A DNA stretch of 64,000 nt from Halobaculum sp. XH14 (GCF_032116555.1 NZ_CP134949.1:2790001-2854000), one strand, 5' to 3'; positions 42,989 through 52,290 are shown, counted from the stretch's first letter. Made by a program: numbers and translations. The notes: generated from the letters alone by a model not told the origin.

Positions 42989-43010
42989 ACTTACTCGTTA
43001 TCGAGTAAGT
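42989..43010. promoter_or_regulatory. 22-bp palindrome, putative operator
   Basis: ACTTACTCG, TTAT, CGAGTAAGT: a perfect 9-bp inverted repeat next to a TATA-like GTCTTATC on the minus strand. Placed upstream of the 42602-42910 gene it suggests a dimeric repressor site. Confidence 0.55.
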
Positions 43011-43116
43011 TCTTTCGTGACGGTCGTAGGCGTCAGTTACCGTCACGGGGAGCCGGAAGATTCCCCGACTACGTCGCCGCCGCGGACGGCTCGTTGTCGG
43101 AGCCAGTCGCGCCCGT

Positions 43117-43141
43117 GGGCAGAACCAGCGCTGGTTTGCCC
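43117..43141. terminator. hairpin downstream of the frameshifted SHOCT gene
   Basis: GGGCAGAACCAGC faces GCTGGTTTGCCC, a near-perfect stem with one bulged base, 28 bp past the minus-strand SHOCT stop. It may help 3'-end formation; archaeal termination does not require hairpins, so this is tentative. Confidence 0.35.
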
Positions 43142-43168
43142 GCGGCTACCGCGTCGTCTCGGCCGCGA

Positions 43169-43611
43169 CTACCCGGATCGCTCCTGCTCCCGTTCGCGCG
43201 CGTGATCCTCCACGTCCTCCAGCGATTCGTACTCGAGAAGCCGGTCGAGCTTGCGCTCGAACTGCTCGTCGGTCAACTCGCCGCGCGCGTAGCGGTCCCG
43301 GAGGGTCTCGATCGCGTCGCGGCTGGTTTCGTCCGGCTCGTCGGCGTCGTCGCGTTCGGTCGCGTCCTTCGACGTCGATCCGCCCCACGACCACCAGTCG
43401 TCGCCCCAGTTGTCCTCCCACCACTCCTCGACGTCCTCCTCGTCGCCGAACACAGCGCGACCAGCGGGACGACGACGACGTAGCCCAGCAGCAGCGCCGC
43501 CAGCCACCAGCTCTGTCCGGTGAACAGCGCGGCGAGCCAGATGCCGGTGACGACCGTCCCGGCGATCTCGGTCGCGTTCTCCCGGAGCCGGTCACGAGGT
43601 GTCGCGGCCAT
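43169..43611 (-). pseudogene. SHOCT-domain membrane protein, frameshifted
   Basis: From ATG 43611 one frame gives MAATPRDRLRENATEIAG and two membrane helices ending YVVVVPLVAL. The expected continuation, VFGDEEDVEEWWEDNWGDD, a linker and the SHOCT helices (AIETLRDRYARGELTDEQFERKLDRLL), lies in another frame to 43169. The switch is near 43452-43458, where one added base restores an intact protein of about 147 residues with the same order as the SHOCT gene at 13.1 kb. Recent mutation or sequencing error cannot be told apart. Confidence 0.8.
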
Positions 43612-43697
43612 ACCGATGAGAGAGCGAGGACCGGGATAAAAGGGGATGCCGGTTCGCGGGACCGACCCCTGCACGGAGCCGCCTCCCGCGCGTGGTC

Positions 43698-44897
43698 CTA
43701 CCGCCCGCGGCGGGCCAGCAGCGCGCTCGCGAGCAGCGCCAGCGCGGCGACCGCCGCGCCGAGGCCGGCCGCGGTCGTCTCGGTCGAGTCAGGCTCGTCG
43801 GTCGGCTGGCTCGCCCCGTCCTCGGTCGGTTCGGCGGTGGGTTCGGGAGTCGGCTCGGTCTCGACGCTCACCTCGCCCCGGGCGACGAACTCGGCGTTCG
43901 CGGCCGCCTCGGGGTGGAACCCCTCCGTGAGGTTCCGCACGGCGTACACCACCGAACGCGGCGCGGGCTGGTTCAGGTAGTTCCTGTTCACCCGCACCGT
44001 CTCGTTGTTCCGCACGGCCGCGAGGCTCGCGTACGGCTCCTGTGCGGTGAGGTACGTGGTCGAGCCGGTGAGCACGAGGACCTCCGGGGAGAGCTGGACG
44101 ATGACCTCGTCGTTCACCTGCGGGTACGTGGTCGAGAAGTTCCGCTGGCCGGCGACGTTCTCGCCGCCCGCGGCCTCGATCATCGCGGAGATGAACGTGC
44201 CCGTGTTGGCGACGTAGCCGCCGCCGAGCGGGTAGAGCGCGGTCGGGCGCTCCAGGTCGGCCGTCGCCGTCGCGGCCGCCTCCACGTTCGCGTCCATCCA
44301 CGCGTTCGCCTCGGCCGCACCCTCGCAGTTACCCGTGAGCTGGCCGGTGAGCGTCGTCTTCTCGCGGACGTCCTCGATGGTCTTCGCCTCCGAGAAGTAG
44401 AAGACGGTGAGGCCGGCCTCGCGCAGCGCCGCGACCGTGTCGGCCGAGCTCGCGCTCGGCGCGAGCACGAGGTCGGGGTTCGTCCCGACGACCGTCTCGA
44501 CGTTCACGCCGAAGCCGGCCGCCGAGACGTTCGTCCGCGACTCCGCCCCCTCGAGGTAGGTCGCGAACTGCGAGAGCCCGACGACCTGCTCGCGGCCGCC
44601 GATCTCCCACATCGTCTGGGCGGCGCTCGGGTTGAGAGTCGTGACGCGCTCGGGACGCTCCTCCACGGTGACTTCCGTCCCCGTCGCGTCCGTCGCGGTG
44701 AACGGGAACGAACAGGACTCCACGCCGTCGTCGGTCCGTGCCGCGACGCTCCCGAGGCTCGACACGACCGCGGTCGCGTCGGTCGCGGTGGCGGGGCCGG
44801 CCGACGCGGCCGGACTCGCCGCGCCGGCGGCGACGGCCGGCGCGGCACCCGCCAGCACCAGGGCGGTCGCCAGCAGGATCGCTGTGTATCGTCTCAC
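43698..44897 (-). CDS. btuF: ABC transporter substrate-binding protein, BtuF/FepB type
   Basis: 399 residues from GTG 44897. A Sec-type signal ([18 protein letters not shown]) precedes a periplasmic-binding-protein-2 domain ([49 protein letters not shown]). After a Thr/Pro/Glu-rich stalk ([13 protein letters not shown]) the C-terminus is one hydrophobic helix plus ARRGR, like PGF-CTERM anchors but without an obvious PGF tripeptide. It is divergent from the permease gene across a 58-bp shared promoter. The cobamide operon in this window favours corrinoid; a siderophore cannot be excluded. Confidence 0.85.
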   Translation of the reverse strand: MRRYTAILLATALVLAGAAPAVAAGAASPAASAGPATATDATAVVSSLGSVAARTDDGVESCSFPFTATDATGTEVTVEERPERVTTLNPSAAQTMWEIGGREQVVGLSQFATYLEGAESRTNVSAAGFGVNVETVVGTNPDLVLAPSASSADTVAALREAGLTVFYFSEAKTIEDVREKTTLTGQLTGNCEGAAEANAWMDANVEAAATATADLERPTALYPLGGGYVANTGTFISAMIEAAGGENVAGQRNFSTTYPQVNDEVIVQLSPEVLVLTGSTTYLTAQEPYASLAAVRNNETVRVNRNYLNQPAPRSVVYAVRNLTEGFHPEAAANAEFVARGEVSVETEPTPEPTAEPTEDGASQPTDEPDSTETTAAGLGAAVAALALLASALLARRGR

Positions 44898-44921
44898 ACC
44901 CGTTCGGTCCGGACAAGACAA

Positions 44922-44931
44922 TAAATATTTA
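44922..44931. promoter_or_regulatory. palindromic TATA box shared by btuF and btuC
   Basis: TAAATATTTA is its own reverse complement and is centred 29.5 bp from each GTG start (44897 on minus, 44956 on plus). One box could therefore drive two leaderless transcripts, and it supports both start choices. Confidence 0.75.
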
Positions 44932-44955
44932 CCTAAAGCAACCCACCTTGTCATC

Positions 44956-46053
44956 GTGCGAGTCTGGGGCCGGGCAGCCGTCGCCTCGGCGGGCCTGCTG
45001 TGCCTGCTGGTCGCCGTCGTCACGGTGAGCGCCGGCGTCGGCCCGGTCGAGGTGCCCGCGCGGAACGTGCTCGCGGCGATCGCGAACGCGGTCGTCGTCC
45101 CCGTCGGGTTCCGGCGGGTCGCGGGCGCCGCGAACGCGGGCCTCGCCGGCACCGGAATGTCGCTCGCGTACGTCCGTCCGTTCGCCTTCCCGGTCCCGGA
45201 CGTGCACCAGACGATCGTCATGACCGTCCGCCTCCCGCGCATCGTGCTCGGCGCGCTGGTCGGCGTCGCGCTCGCGGCCGCGGGGACGGTCATGCAGGGC
45301 TTCTTCCGCAACCCCATGGCCGACCCCTCCATCGTCGGCGTCTCCTCGGGCGCGGCCGTCGGCGCCGTCTTCGCCATCGTCACCCCGCTGGCGCTTCCAC
45401 TCGGTCTGGGCCTCCGCGGTGCCGCCTTCGTCGGCGCGCTGCTCGCGGGCTTTGGCGTCTACCTCGTCTCGACGCGGAACGGCCGGACCCCGGTCGCGAC
45501 GCTGCTGCTCGCGGGCATCGCCGTCCAGACGTTCCTCGGCGCGGTCGTCTCGTTCATGCTCCTCCGTTCGGGCGAGTCGATGGAACGGGTCGTCTACTGG
45601 CTCATGGGCCACCTCGACAACGCGACCTGGGGCGACGTGAGCAGCGTCGCGCTGGTCGTGCCGGTGCTCGTCGTCGTCCTGCTCGCCTACGCGCGGGACC
45701 TGAACGTCCTGCTGCTGGGCGAGGGCGACGCGAGCGCGCTCGGCGTCAACGTCGAGCGGAGCAAGCGCGCGCTGCTGGCCGTCTCGTCCGTGCTCACCGC
45801 CGCGGCCGTCGCCGTCTCGGGCGTCATCGGCTTCGTGGGGCTCGTCGTCCCGCACGTCCTCAGGCTCGTCGTCGGCCCGGACCACCGCATCCTCCTGCCG
45901 ACGAGCGCGCTCGCGGGCGGGACGTTCCTCGTCGCCGCCGACACGGTCGCCCGGGCCGGGGCCGCGGAGGTCCCGGTCGGCATCGTCACCGCCGCCGCCG
46001 GCGCGCCGTTCTTCCTCTATCTCCTCCGCAAGCGCGAGGTGTACGAACTGTGA
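44956..46053 (+). CDS. btuC: FecCD/BtuC-type ABC transporter permease
   Basis: 365 residues from GTG 44956 with about ten helices. Family marks: [47 protein letters not shown] (about 88-134), [64 protein letters not shown], the last containing the coupling helix that contacts the ATPase. A loop of about 35 residues between helices 1 and 2 is longer than in Escherichia coli BtuC. Its stop overlaps the ATPase start by 4 bp. Confidence 0.92.
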   Translation: MRVWGRAAVASAGLLCLLVAVVTVSAGVGPVEVPARNVLAAIANAVVVPVGFRRVAGAANAGLAGTGMSLAYVRPFAFPVPDVHQTIVMTVRLPRIVLGALVGVALAAAGTVMQGFFRNPMADPSIVGVSSGAAVGAVFAIVTPLALPLGLGLRGAAFVGALLAGFGVYLVSTRNGRTPVATLLLAGIAVQTFLGAVVSFMLLRSGESMERVVYWLMGHLDNATWGDVSSVALVVPVLVVVLLAYARDLNVLLLGEGDASALGVNVERSKRALLAVSSVLTAAAVAVSGVIGFVGLVVPHVLRLVVGPDHRILLPTSALAGGTFLVAADTVARAGAAEVPVGIVTAAAGAPFFLYLLRKREVYEL

Positions 46054-46826
46054 TCCGGGCGCGCGACGTCTCGGTCGAACTCGGCGGCGAACGGGTGCTG
46101 TCGAGCGTTTCCCTCTCGGCGGAGTCGGGCGAACTCGTCGGGCTGGTCGGCCCGAACGGCGCGGGGAAGACGACGCTGCTGTCGACCCTGAACGGGACGC
46201 TCTCGCCCGAATCGGGGGGCGTGGAGATCAACGGGACCGACGTGGCCACGCTCTCGGCCAGGGAGGTCGCCCGCCGGGTCGCCACCGTCCCGCAGGACAC
46301 GTCGCTCTCGTTCGAGTTCACCGTCGAGGAGGCCGTCGAGATGGGCCGAACCCCCTACGTCTCTCGGTTCGGACGGACGACGCCCGCGGACCGCGACGCG
46401 GTCCGGACGGCCATGGAGCGCGCGCAGGTCGCCGAGTTCGCCGAGCGCGCCGTCACGACGCTCTCGGGCGGCGAGAAACAGCGGCTGCTGTTCGCCCGCG
46501 CGCTGGCCCAGGAGACGCCCGCGCTGCTGCTCGACGAGCCGACCGCGAGCCTCGACATCAACCACCAGTTGCGGACGTTCCGGCTCGTCGAGGACGCCGT
46601 CGCGGACGGGAAGGCGGCGCTCGCGGCCATCCACGACCTCAACCTCGCGGCACGCTTCTGTGACCGACTCGTCCTGCTCGCGGGCGGCGAGGTCCGGGCC
46701 GAGGGCTCGCCCGAGGCCGTGCTGGGCGACGACGCGCTCGCGGCCGCGTTCGGCGTGGAGACCGTGCTGAACCGGGATCCGGCCGTCGACGCGCCGCTCG
46801 TCACCGCGCTCTCCGAGGGCGAATAG
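46050..46826 (+). CDS. btuD: ABC transporter ATPase, BtuD/FecE type
   Basis: 258 residues from GTG 46050, overlapping btuC. Walker [10 protein letters not shown] (about 33-41), Q-loop VPQDTSL, signature LSGGEKQR (about 135-142), Walker [12 protein letters not shown] (about 155-165) and the switch histidine in [12 protein letters not shown] are all intact, so it should hydrolyse ATP. It energises the BtuC permease. A decayed copy of its C-terminal coding end lies 2.5 kb downstream (49298-49357). Confidence 0.93.
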   Translation: MIRARDVSVELGGERVLSSVSLSAESGELVGLVGPNGAGKTTLLSTLNGTLSPESGGVEINGTDVATLSAREVARRVATVPQDTSLSFEFTVEEAVEMGRTPYVSRFGRTTPADRDAVRTAMERAQVAEFAERAVTTLSGGEKQRLLFARALAQETPALLLDEPTASLDINHQLRTFRLVEDAVADGKAALAAIHDLNLAARFCDRLVLLAGGEVRAEGSPEAVLGDDALAAAFGVETVLNRDPAVDAPLVTALSEGE

Positions 46827-47010
46827 GGCGGGCGGTCGCCGACGCCGACCGACTCCGAAACCGACTGCCGTGACGACCGGGTGAGGAACGGAGACCGAGC
46901 GTCACCGTCGGGACCGCTCGACCGAGTTCGGTTCCGTCCGGTCCGCGTGGGACGATGAAACCGCCCGGAGACGCCGTCGCTCCGGCGAACCAACAGTTTT
47001 ACCACGAGGT

Positions 47011-47043
47011 GTAAAGTACGCTTTACTGTAAAGGAAGCTTTAC
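47011..47043 (+). promoter_or_regulatory. tandem palindromic operators before the secreted serine hydrolase
   Basis: GTAAAGTACGCTTTAC (47011-47026) and GTAAAGGAAGCTTTAC (47028-47043): two copies of GTAAAG-N4-CTTTAC, 17 bp apart, between the TATA-like TTTTAC (46997) and ATG 47051. The placement predicts repression by a dimeric regulator blocking transcription. Confidence 0.7.
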
Positions 47044-47050
47044 CCCTCCT

Positions 47051-49270
47051 ATGAGCGACGATCAGAACGCGGTCCACGGACGTGTCGAACCGATAGAATC
47101 GCACGACGGAGCCACGGACGATGACGGTTCCCGATCGGGCCGACTCACCCGGAGACGGGTGCTGGCGACGTCGGGCGCGCTGCTCGTCGCCGGGGTCGGC
47201 GGCGCGGGTCCCGCGGCCGCGGCCGGCAGCAGTGGCGGAAGGGTGCAGCCGCCGTCGGCGTCCGCGTCGCCGGGGCCGATCGACCCGCGGCCACCGGGCG
47301 ACGTGTCGCTCGAGAGCGTCGAGGCCGTCGTCGACGAGCGGATGGCCGACGTCGTCGAGAACGGCGACGTGGTCGGCGCGAACGCGGCAGTCGTCCGCGG
47401 CGGCGAGCCGGTGCTCACCGCCGGATACGGGGACACGAGCCTCACCGACGGCGAGGCGGTCGACGCCGACACGCCGTTCCGGGTCGGCTCGCTCTCGAAG
47501 CCGCTCGTCTGGACCGCCGCGATGGGGCTGATCGAGGCCGGAGAGATCGACCCCGAGGAGGACGTGCGGACGTATCTGGACGCCGTCCCGGTCGCCGACG
47601 GCGAGCCGATCACGATGGCGCACCTGGCGACCCACACGGCGGGGTTCGAGGAGCGAAACCAGGGGCTGTGGGTGAGCGACCCCAACGAGGCGCGACCGCT
47701 CGCGACGGTGCTACAGGAAGAACAGCCCGCCCGCGTTCGACCGCCCGGCGAACTGGCGTCCTACTCGAACTACGGGACCGCGCTGGCCGGCCAGGTCGTC
47801 GCCGACGTCGCGGCCCGGCCGCTCGACGAGTACGTCGAGGAGCAGGTGTTCGAGCCCCTCGGGATGGAGACGGCGGCCTTCGAGCAGCCGCCGCCCGACG
47901 GGAGCGCCGCGGGCTACACCGCCGCGCTGGGCACGCCGAGCCCGGCACCCGGGCTCGCGCTCGAACTGTGGCCGGCGGGCTCGCTGTGTGCGAGCGCGAC
48001 CGACATGAGCCGGTTCATGCGCTCCCAGCTCGGCGACGGCAGCGTCGACGGCGGCCGCGCGCTCACGGCCGACGGCCTCGCCCGGATGCAGGAACGATGG
48101 TTCGCCCACCACCCCGCAGTCGACGGGATCGGGTTCGGCTGGTTCGAGGACACCCGCGGCGACGTTCGGACGCTCTGGCACAACGGCTCCATCCCGGGCT
48201 CGTTCTACAGCCACCTGCTGTTGCTCCCGGAGGCCGACGTCGGCGTGTTCCTCGCCTACAACACGGACGTCGGCGCAAGCGCGGCGAGGGACGTGCTCGA
48301 CGGCGTCCTGTCGGAAGCAGTCGGATCGACGGAGCCGTCCGAGCGACGGCCGTCGGGGCGTCCCGAGCGAGCAGGGGCCCTCGAGGGCACCTACCGGGGG
48401 CTCCGCATCGCGGAGACGACCCACTCGAAGCTGTTCACGACGCTCCAGGCCGCCGAACTCTCCGTGAGCGTGGACGACGAGGGCTATCTCGTGACCCAGG
48501 CCGGCGGCGGACGGACGCGGTGGGTCGAGCGGGAGCCGCTCGTGTTCGACCAGGCCGACGGGACCGAGACGCTCGCGTTCGGCGGGTCGGACGACGAGAT
48601 CACGGACCTGTACGTCGGGTGGCAGGCGCTACGGCGTCGCTCGCGGTTCGAATCGCTCGGGCTCCACGGGGCGCTCGCTGCCGGGTCGGCGGTCGGGATG
48701 CTCGCCGGCGTAGTGGGGTATCCCGCGCTCGCCGGCTGGCGGTCGCTCCGCGGGAGCGACGGGGACGAGGCGGACGATGGAAGCAACGAGGACGGCGGCG
48801 AGAGGAGCGACGAGGACGGTATGGATGGGAGCGACGTGGACACGGCCGACGCCCGGGCGCAGAAATACTCCGACGGCGGCGAGTCCCCGACTCCGACCGG
48901 CGAACGGGTGAACGCCGGGGACGAGTCCCGGCTCGGGGCGCTGCTGGCGATGCTCGATTCCCCGGGCGTCGCCCGGTCAACGATCGGCGGCTCCATCGTG
49001 GCCATCCTGGCGTTCCTCGTCGGGGGGACCGCCGGAATCGTGGTCGATCCGACGCTCCTCTCGGACCCGCCCGGCTGGTACCGGGCGCTCCTGCTCCTGC
49101 CGGTTATCGCCTCGCTCGGAACTGCCGTCTCGCTCGCGTCCGCGACCCTCGCGTGGCGCTCGGGAACGTGGAGCCGGCGGTCGCTGCTCCACTACGGCGT
49201 CGTCGCGGCGGGGACCGCGCTCGCCTGCTGGTTGCTGTACTACTGGAACCTGTTCGGGACGCCCGGGTGA
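47051..49270 (+). CDS. exported serine hydrolase (beta-lactamase-like) with C-terminal membrane segments
   Basis: 739 residues. The signal TRRRVLATSGALLVAGVGGAGPAAAAG (RR near residue 34) is of Tat type. The beta-lactamase-like domain has SxxK in VGSLSKPLVW (about 150), YxN in ASYSNYGTALAG (about 238-240) and HNGSIPGSFYS (about 377-387). After about residue 540 come a hydrophobic helix, an acidic disordered stretch (EADDGSNEDGG region) and about three more helices, so the catalytic part is probably tethered outside the membrane. The substrate is unknown. Two palindromic operators precede it, and a btuD remnant follows it. Confidence 0.87.
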   Translation: MSDDQNAVHGRVEPIESHDGATDDDGSRSGRLTRRRVLATSGALLVAGVGGAGPAAAAGSSGGRVQPPSASASPGPIDPRPPGDVSLESVEAVVDERMADVVENGDVVGANAAVVRGGEPVLTAGYGDTSLTDGEAVDADTPFRVGSLSKPLVWTAAMGLIEAGEIDPEEDVRTYLDAVPVADGEPITMAHLATHTAGFEERNQGLWVSDPNEARPLATVLQEEQPARVRPPGELASYSNYGTALAGQVVADVAARPLDEYVEEQVFEPLGMETAAFEQPPPDGSAAGYTAALGTPSPAPGLALELWPAGSLCASATDMSRFMRSQLGDGSVDGGRALTADGLARMQERWFAHHPAVDGIGFGWFEDTRGDVRTLWHNGSIPGSFYSHLLLLPEADVGVFLAYNTDVGASAARDVLDGVLSEAVGSTEPSERRPSGRPERAGALEGTYRGLRIAETTHSKLFTTLQAAELSVSVDDEGYLVTQAGGGRTRWVEREPLVFDQADGTETLAFGGSDDEITDLYVGWQALRRRSRFESLGLHGALAAGSAVGMLAGVVGYPALAGWRSLRGSDGDEADDGSNEDGGERSDEDGMDGSDVDTADARAQKYSDGGESPTPTGERVNAGDESRLGALLAMLDSPGVARSTIGGSIVAILAFLVGGTAGIVVDPTLLSDPPGWYRALLLLPVIASLGTAVSLASATLAWRSGTWSRRSLLHYGVVAAGTALACWLLYYWNLFGTPG

Positions 49271-49297
49271 GGGCCGTTCCACGGGAGTGACAGTCGG

Positions 49298-49357
49298 AGC
49301 GCCGAGGCGGTGCTGGGCGACGACGTGCTCGTGGCCGCGGTCTCCGAGGACGAGTAG
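49298..49357 (+). pseudogene. remnant of the btuD 3' end
   Basis: Reads SAEAVLGDDVLVAAV then SEDE and a stop. Intact BtuD has [15 protein letters not shown] and later LSEGE and a stop, so the fragment corresponds to the BtuD terminus with an internal deletion of about 70 bp between short GCCGCG/ACCGCG repeats. It has no start or ATPase part. The serine hydrolase gene lies between the intact and decayed copies. Confidence 0.75.
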
Positions 49358-49594
49358 TGTTCGTCGCGCGATCGTCTGACGCCGGGGTCTCCGGTCGAAC
49401 ACGTGCCGACGGGGAGTACCGGACGTCAGCGGAGAGACGCCGAGAAGTAGCGTCCTACGGCCGAATTTCGGCCGCCATTGGCAAAATACTTGGGCGGAGA
49501 ACCTCTCGGTAGAGGTACGCGTGCATTCTCTCTCACCTGGCCGACAGCGAACCGCTCCCGCAACCGAGTGGCCCGAGGACACCCCGGGAGGACT
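49358..49594. other. intergenic region before the coiled-coil gene
   Basis: About 240 bases with no credible gene. The open frame that starts at 49478 is continuous with the next gene but its extra 39 residues are low-quality. AAAATACTTGG near 49485 is the only AT-rich patch. Confidence 0.45.
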
Positions 49595-50101
49595 GTGAAT
49601 CCGAGCCGCGTCGACTCGATCGTCGACCTCACGTACGGCCTGCTGATCGCGGTCTCGGTCAGCCTCATCATGATCGCGGGCAACGCGATCGGGCTGGCGT
49701 TCGGGTTCGGCGTCCTCATCTCGTACATCATCCACGTCGTCTGGAAGATGTCCCGGTTCGACCCGGACTGGATGACCACGGCGGTCAAGGAAACCGTCGA
49801 GGAGACCGTCGACGAGACCGTCGAGGAGAAAGTCGGTGAGACGGTCGAGAAGACTGTCGACGAGACCGTCAGTGAAACCGTCGAGGAAACCGTCGAGAAG
49901 ACGGTCGACGAGACCGTCAGTGAAACCGTCGAGGAAACGGTCGGCGAGACGGTGGAGAAGACTGTCGACGAAACCGTGGAGGAGACGGTCGGCGAAACCG
50001 TCGAGAAAACGGTCGAGGAGACGCTGGAAGAGCAGTTGGCGGCGGCCGAGAAGGAAGAGGAGGAGGGAGACTCCGACACCAGCCCGGACGAGGACGGCTG
50101 A
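49595..50101 (+). CDS. membrane-anchored protein with ETVE tetrad-repeat helix
   Basis: 168 residues from GTG 49595. Two hydrophobic helices (about 8-30 and 32-50) are followed by about 20 tandem tetrads of the type [E/K]TV[E/D/G/S], coded by degenerate 12-bp repeats at 49790-50029, then an acidic tail. Valine every fourth residue makes a long helix with a drifting apolar stripe, unlike a heptad coil. The stop overlaps the phosphate permease ATG (TGATG), so the two are co-translated and the protein may regulate or brace that permease. Confidence 0.75.
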   Translation: MNPSRVDSIVDLTYGLLIAVSVSLIMIAGNAIGLAFGFGVLISYIIHVVWKMSRFDPDWMTTAVKETVEETVDETVEEKVGETVEKTVDETVSETVEETVEKTVDETVSETVEETVGETVEKTVDETVEETVGETVEKTVEETLEEQLAAAEKEEEEGDSDTSPDEDG

Positions 50102-51180
50102 TGGTCGAACTCCTGCTCGTCGTCGGCGTCCTCGTCGCGATGTTCGTCGCGTACAACATCGGCGGCTCGACGACGGGCCCGGCGTTCGGACCGGCCGTCG
50201 GCGCGGGCGCCATCTCGAAGACGGTCGCGGCGGCGCTGATGGGCGTGTTCTTCTTCGTCGGCGCCTGGACCATCGGCCGGAACGTCGTGACGAAGCTCGG
50301 AACGGAACTGGTCGTCGACCCCGGCGTGTTCACGCTCGAGTCGTCCATCGCGGTCCTCTTTTTCATCGGCGTCGCGCTCCTCGTCGGGAACGTCTTCGGC
50401 GTGCCCGCCTCGACCTCGATGACCGCCGTCGGGGCGATCGCGGGGCTGGGACTTGCCGGTGGCGTGCTGGACTTTGCCGTCATGGGCGAGATCCTCACCT
50501 GGTGGGTCGTCTCGCCGATCATCGGCTTCTGGGTGTCGCTGATCATCGGCCGGTACTTCTACGCGCGGCTCAACCGCGTGGTCGCGATGGAGCGCAGCGA
50601 GGGGTCGCTGTTCGACGTCGATCGCTCGGGCGCGGTGCCGATCCCGCGCGTCCATCGGACGACCAACCGCCGGGAGCTGGCCGGGACGATCACCGTCGTC
50701 GCCATCGGCTGTCTGATGGCGTTCAGCTCCGGGACATCGAACATCGCCAACGCGGTCGCGCCGCTAGTCGGGAGCGGGGAACTGGCGATGAACCCGGCGA
50801 TCGTGTTCGGCGGCGTCGCCGTGACGATCGGCGCGTTCACGATCGCTCGCCGGACCCTGGAGACAATGGGGAGCGACATCACGGAACTGCCGCTGACGGC
50901 CGCGATCGTCGTCGCGACGGTCAGCTCCGCACTCGTCGTCTTCCTCTCGGCGCTCGGCATCCCCGCGAGCTTCGTCGTCATCGCGACGATGTCGATCATC
51001 GGGCTCGGCTGGGGCCGGGCGACCCGACCGAGGACCGCCTCCTCGGACGTCCCCACTGCGACGGACCTGTTCAACCCCGCGACGACCGTCCGGATCGTCC
51101 TGATGCAGAACGTCGTGCCGGCGATCGCGACGCTGGGCGCGTATCTCACCTTCCGGTTCGTCCCGGCGTTCGGGTTCTGA
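50101..51180 (+). CDS. inorganic phosphate transporter (PiT family)
   Basis: 359-residue PiT/PHO-4 permease with about ten helices. The two inverted PiT signatures are VAYNIGGSTTGPAFGPAVGAGAIS (about 15-38) and FSSGTSNIANAVAPLVG (about 208-224), degenerate forms of the GANDVANA repeats; FGVPASTSMTAVGAIAG is the linked serine-rich segment. Imports phosphate with Na+ or H+. It is coupled to the tetrad-repeat protein, where other PiT operons often have a PhoU-like partner. Confidence 0.87.
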   Translation: MVELLLVVGVLVAMFVAYNIGGSTTGPAFGPAVGAGAISKTVAAALMGVFFFVGAWTIGRNVVTKLGTELVVDPGVFTLESSIAVLFFIGVALLVGNVFGVPASTSMTAVGAIAGLGLAGGVLDFAVMGEILTWWVVSPIIGFWVSLIIGRYFYARLNRVVAMERSEGSLFDVDRSGAVPIPRVHRTTNRRELAGTITVVAIGCLMAFSSGTSNIANAVAPLVGSGELAMNPAIVFGGVAVTIGAFTIARRTLETMGSDITELPLTAAIVVATVSSALVVFLSALGIPASFVVIATMSIIGLGWGRATRPRTASSDVPTATDLFNPATTVRIVLMQNVVPAIATLGAYLTFRFVPAFGF

Positions 51181-51306
51181 GTGGTCGCTCTGAGCGGGGC
51201 CTCGCCGACCCCCACACCCACAGTCGTGAACCCCGTCCACCCCGTGCGAACGGACCCCGAACCCGCGAACCGGTAGCCCTTTCGCCACCCGTCGGCGAGA
51301 CGAACC

Positions 51307-52290
51307 ATGCGCGTTCCGTGCGTCAGGGTGCCCGTCGAGGCGGGCGAGGCGACCCGCACGCTGCTGGCCGACGCCGGCCTGCTCGACGGCGACCGCGAGA
51401 TCTCGGTCGAGGACGGCGACATCTTCGTTCCCGTCACCGACGCCGAGGCGGTGCCCGACGAGTACGACGTGGTCGAGCGGGAGGCCGCCGAGCGCACGGG
51501 ACAGGTGACGCCCGCCGACGTCCTCGGCTACGAGCCCTCGTACGAGCGCCTGGGCGACGTCGCCATCGTCGACGTCGACGACCCCGAGGAGGCCAGGCGC
51601 GTCGCCGAGGCGATCATGGAGGCCGACTTCCCGTGCGAGACGGTCGTGAACCGCGCCTCGAAGGTGCGGGGCGAGTATCGCGTCCGCGACTGGGAGGTGC
51701 TCGCGGGCGACGGGACGGAGACGGTCCACCGCGAGTACGGCCACGAGTTCCTGCTCGACATCGCCGAGGTGTACTTCTCGCCCCGGCTCGCCACCGAGCG
51801 CCACCGCGTGATCGAGCAGGTCGCGGCCGGCGAGCACGCCGTCGACATGTTCGCGGGCGTCGGCCCGTTCGCCGTGCCGATGGCCGCCCGCGGTGCCGAT
51901 GTCGTCGCCTGCGACGTGAATCCGCGCGCGATCGAGTATCTCAGAGAGAACGCCCGACGAAACGGCGTTTCGGAGCAGGTCACCGCGATCGAGGGCGACG
52001 TGCGGGAGGCGGCGGGCGAGTACGAGGGCTGGGCCGATCGCGTGGTGGCGAACCTCCCCCACTCGGCGAGCGACTTCCTCGACACGGCGGTCGCTCTGGC
52101 GGGCGAGGACTGCGTCCTCCACCTCTACGACATCCAGCACGAGGACGACCCGTTCGGCCCCGGCGAGCGCGCGGTCCGCGATGCCGCCGGCGACGAGTAC
52201 GAGGTGCGCGTGGAGACGCGACGGGAGGTCCGGTCGTACGCCCCCCACGAGCTGAACGTCTGTCTGGACGTCCGTCTCTCGCGGGTGTGA
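51307..52290 (+). CDS. trm5: tRNA (guanine(37)-N1)-methyltransferase Trm5
   Basis: 327 residues. The N-terminal D1-like domain (MRVPCVRVPVEAGEATR) and middle domain (YERLGDVAIVDVDDPEEARRVAEAIM, KVRGEYRVRDWEVLAG) precede a class I SAM domain with EVYFSPRLATERHRVIEQV, AVDMFAGVGPFAVPMAARG (about 180-198), DVNPRAIEYLRENARRN and the catalytic-type NLPHSASDFLD (about 252-262). Trm5 makes m1G37 next to the anticodon to prevent frameshifting. It sits just before tRNA-Thr. Taw2-type enzymes are related but lack this full domain order. Confidence 0.93.
   Translation: MRVPCVRVPVEAGEATRTLLADAGLLDGDREISVEDGDIFVPVTDAEAVPDEYDVVEREAAERTGQVTPADVLGYEPSYERLGDVAIVDVDDPEEARRVAEAIMEADFPCETVVNRASKVRGEYRVRDWEVLAGDGTETVHREYGHEFLLDIAEVYFSPRLATERHRVIEQVAAGEHAVDMFAGVGPFAVPMAARGADVVACDVNPRAIEYLRENARRNGVSEQVTAIEGDVREAAGEYEGWADRVVANLPHSASDFLDTAVALAGEDCVLHLYDIQHEDDPFGPGERAVRDAAGDEYEVRVETRREVRSYAPHELNVCLDVRLSRV

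Noticed and set aside
49478-49594. Longer start for the tetrad-repeat protein
   Set aside because: The extra 39 residues are basic and low-quality; GTG 49595 directly precedes the hydrophobic helices.
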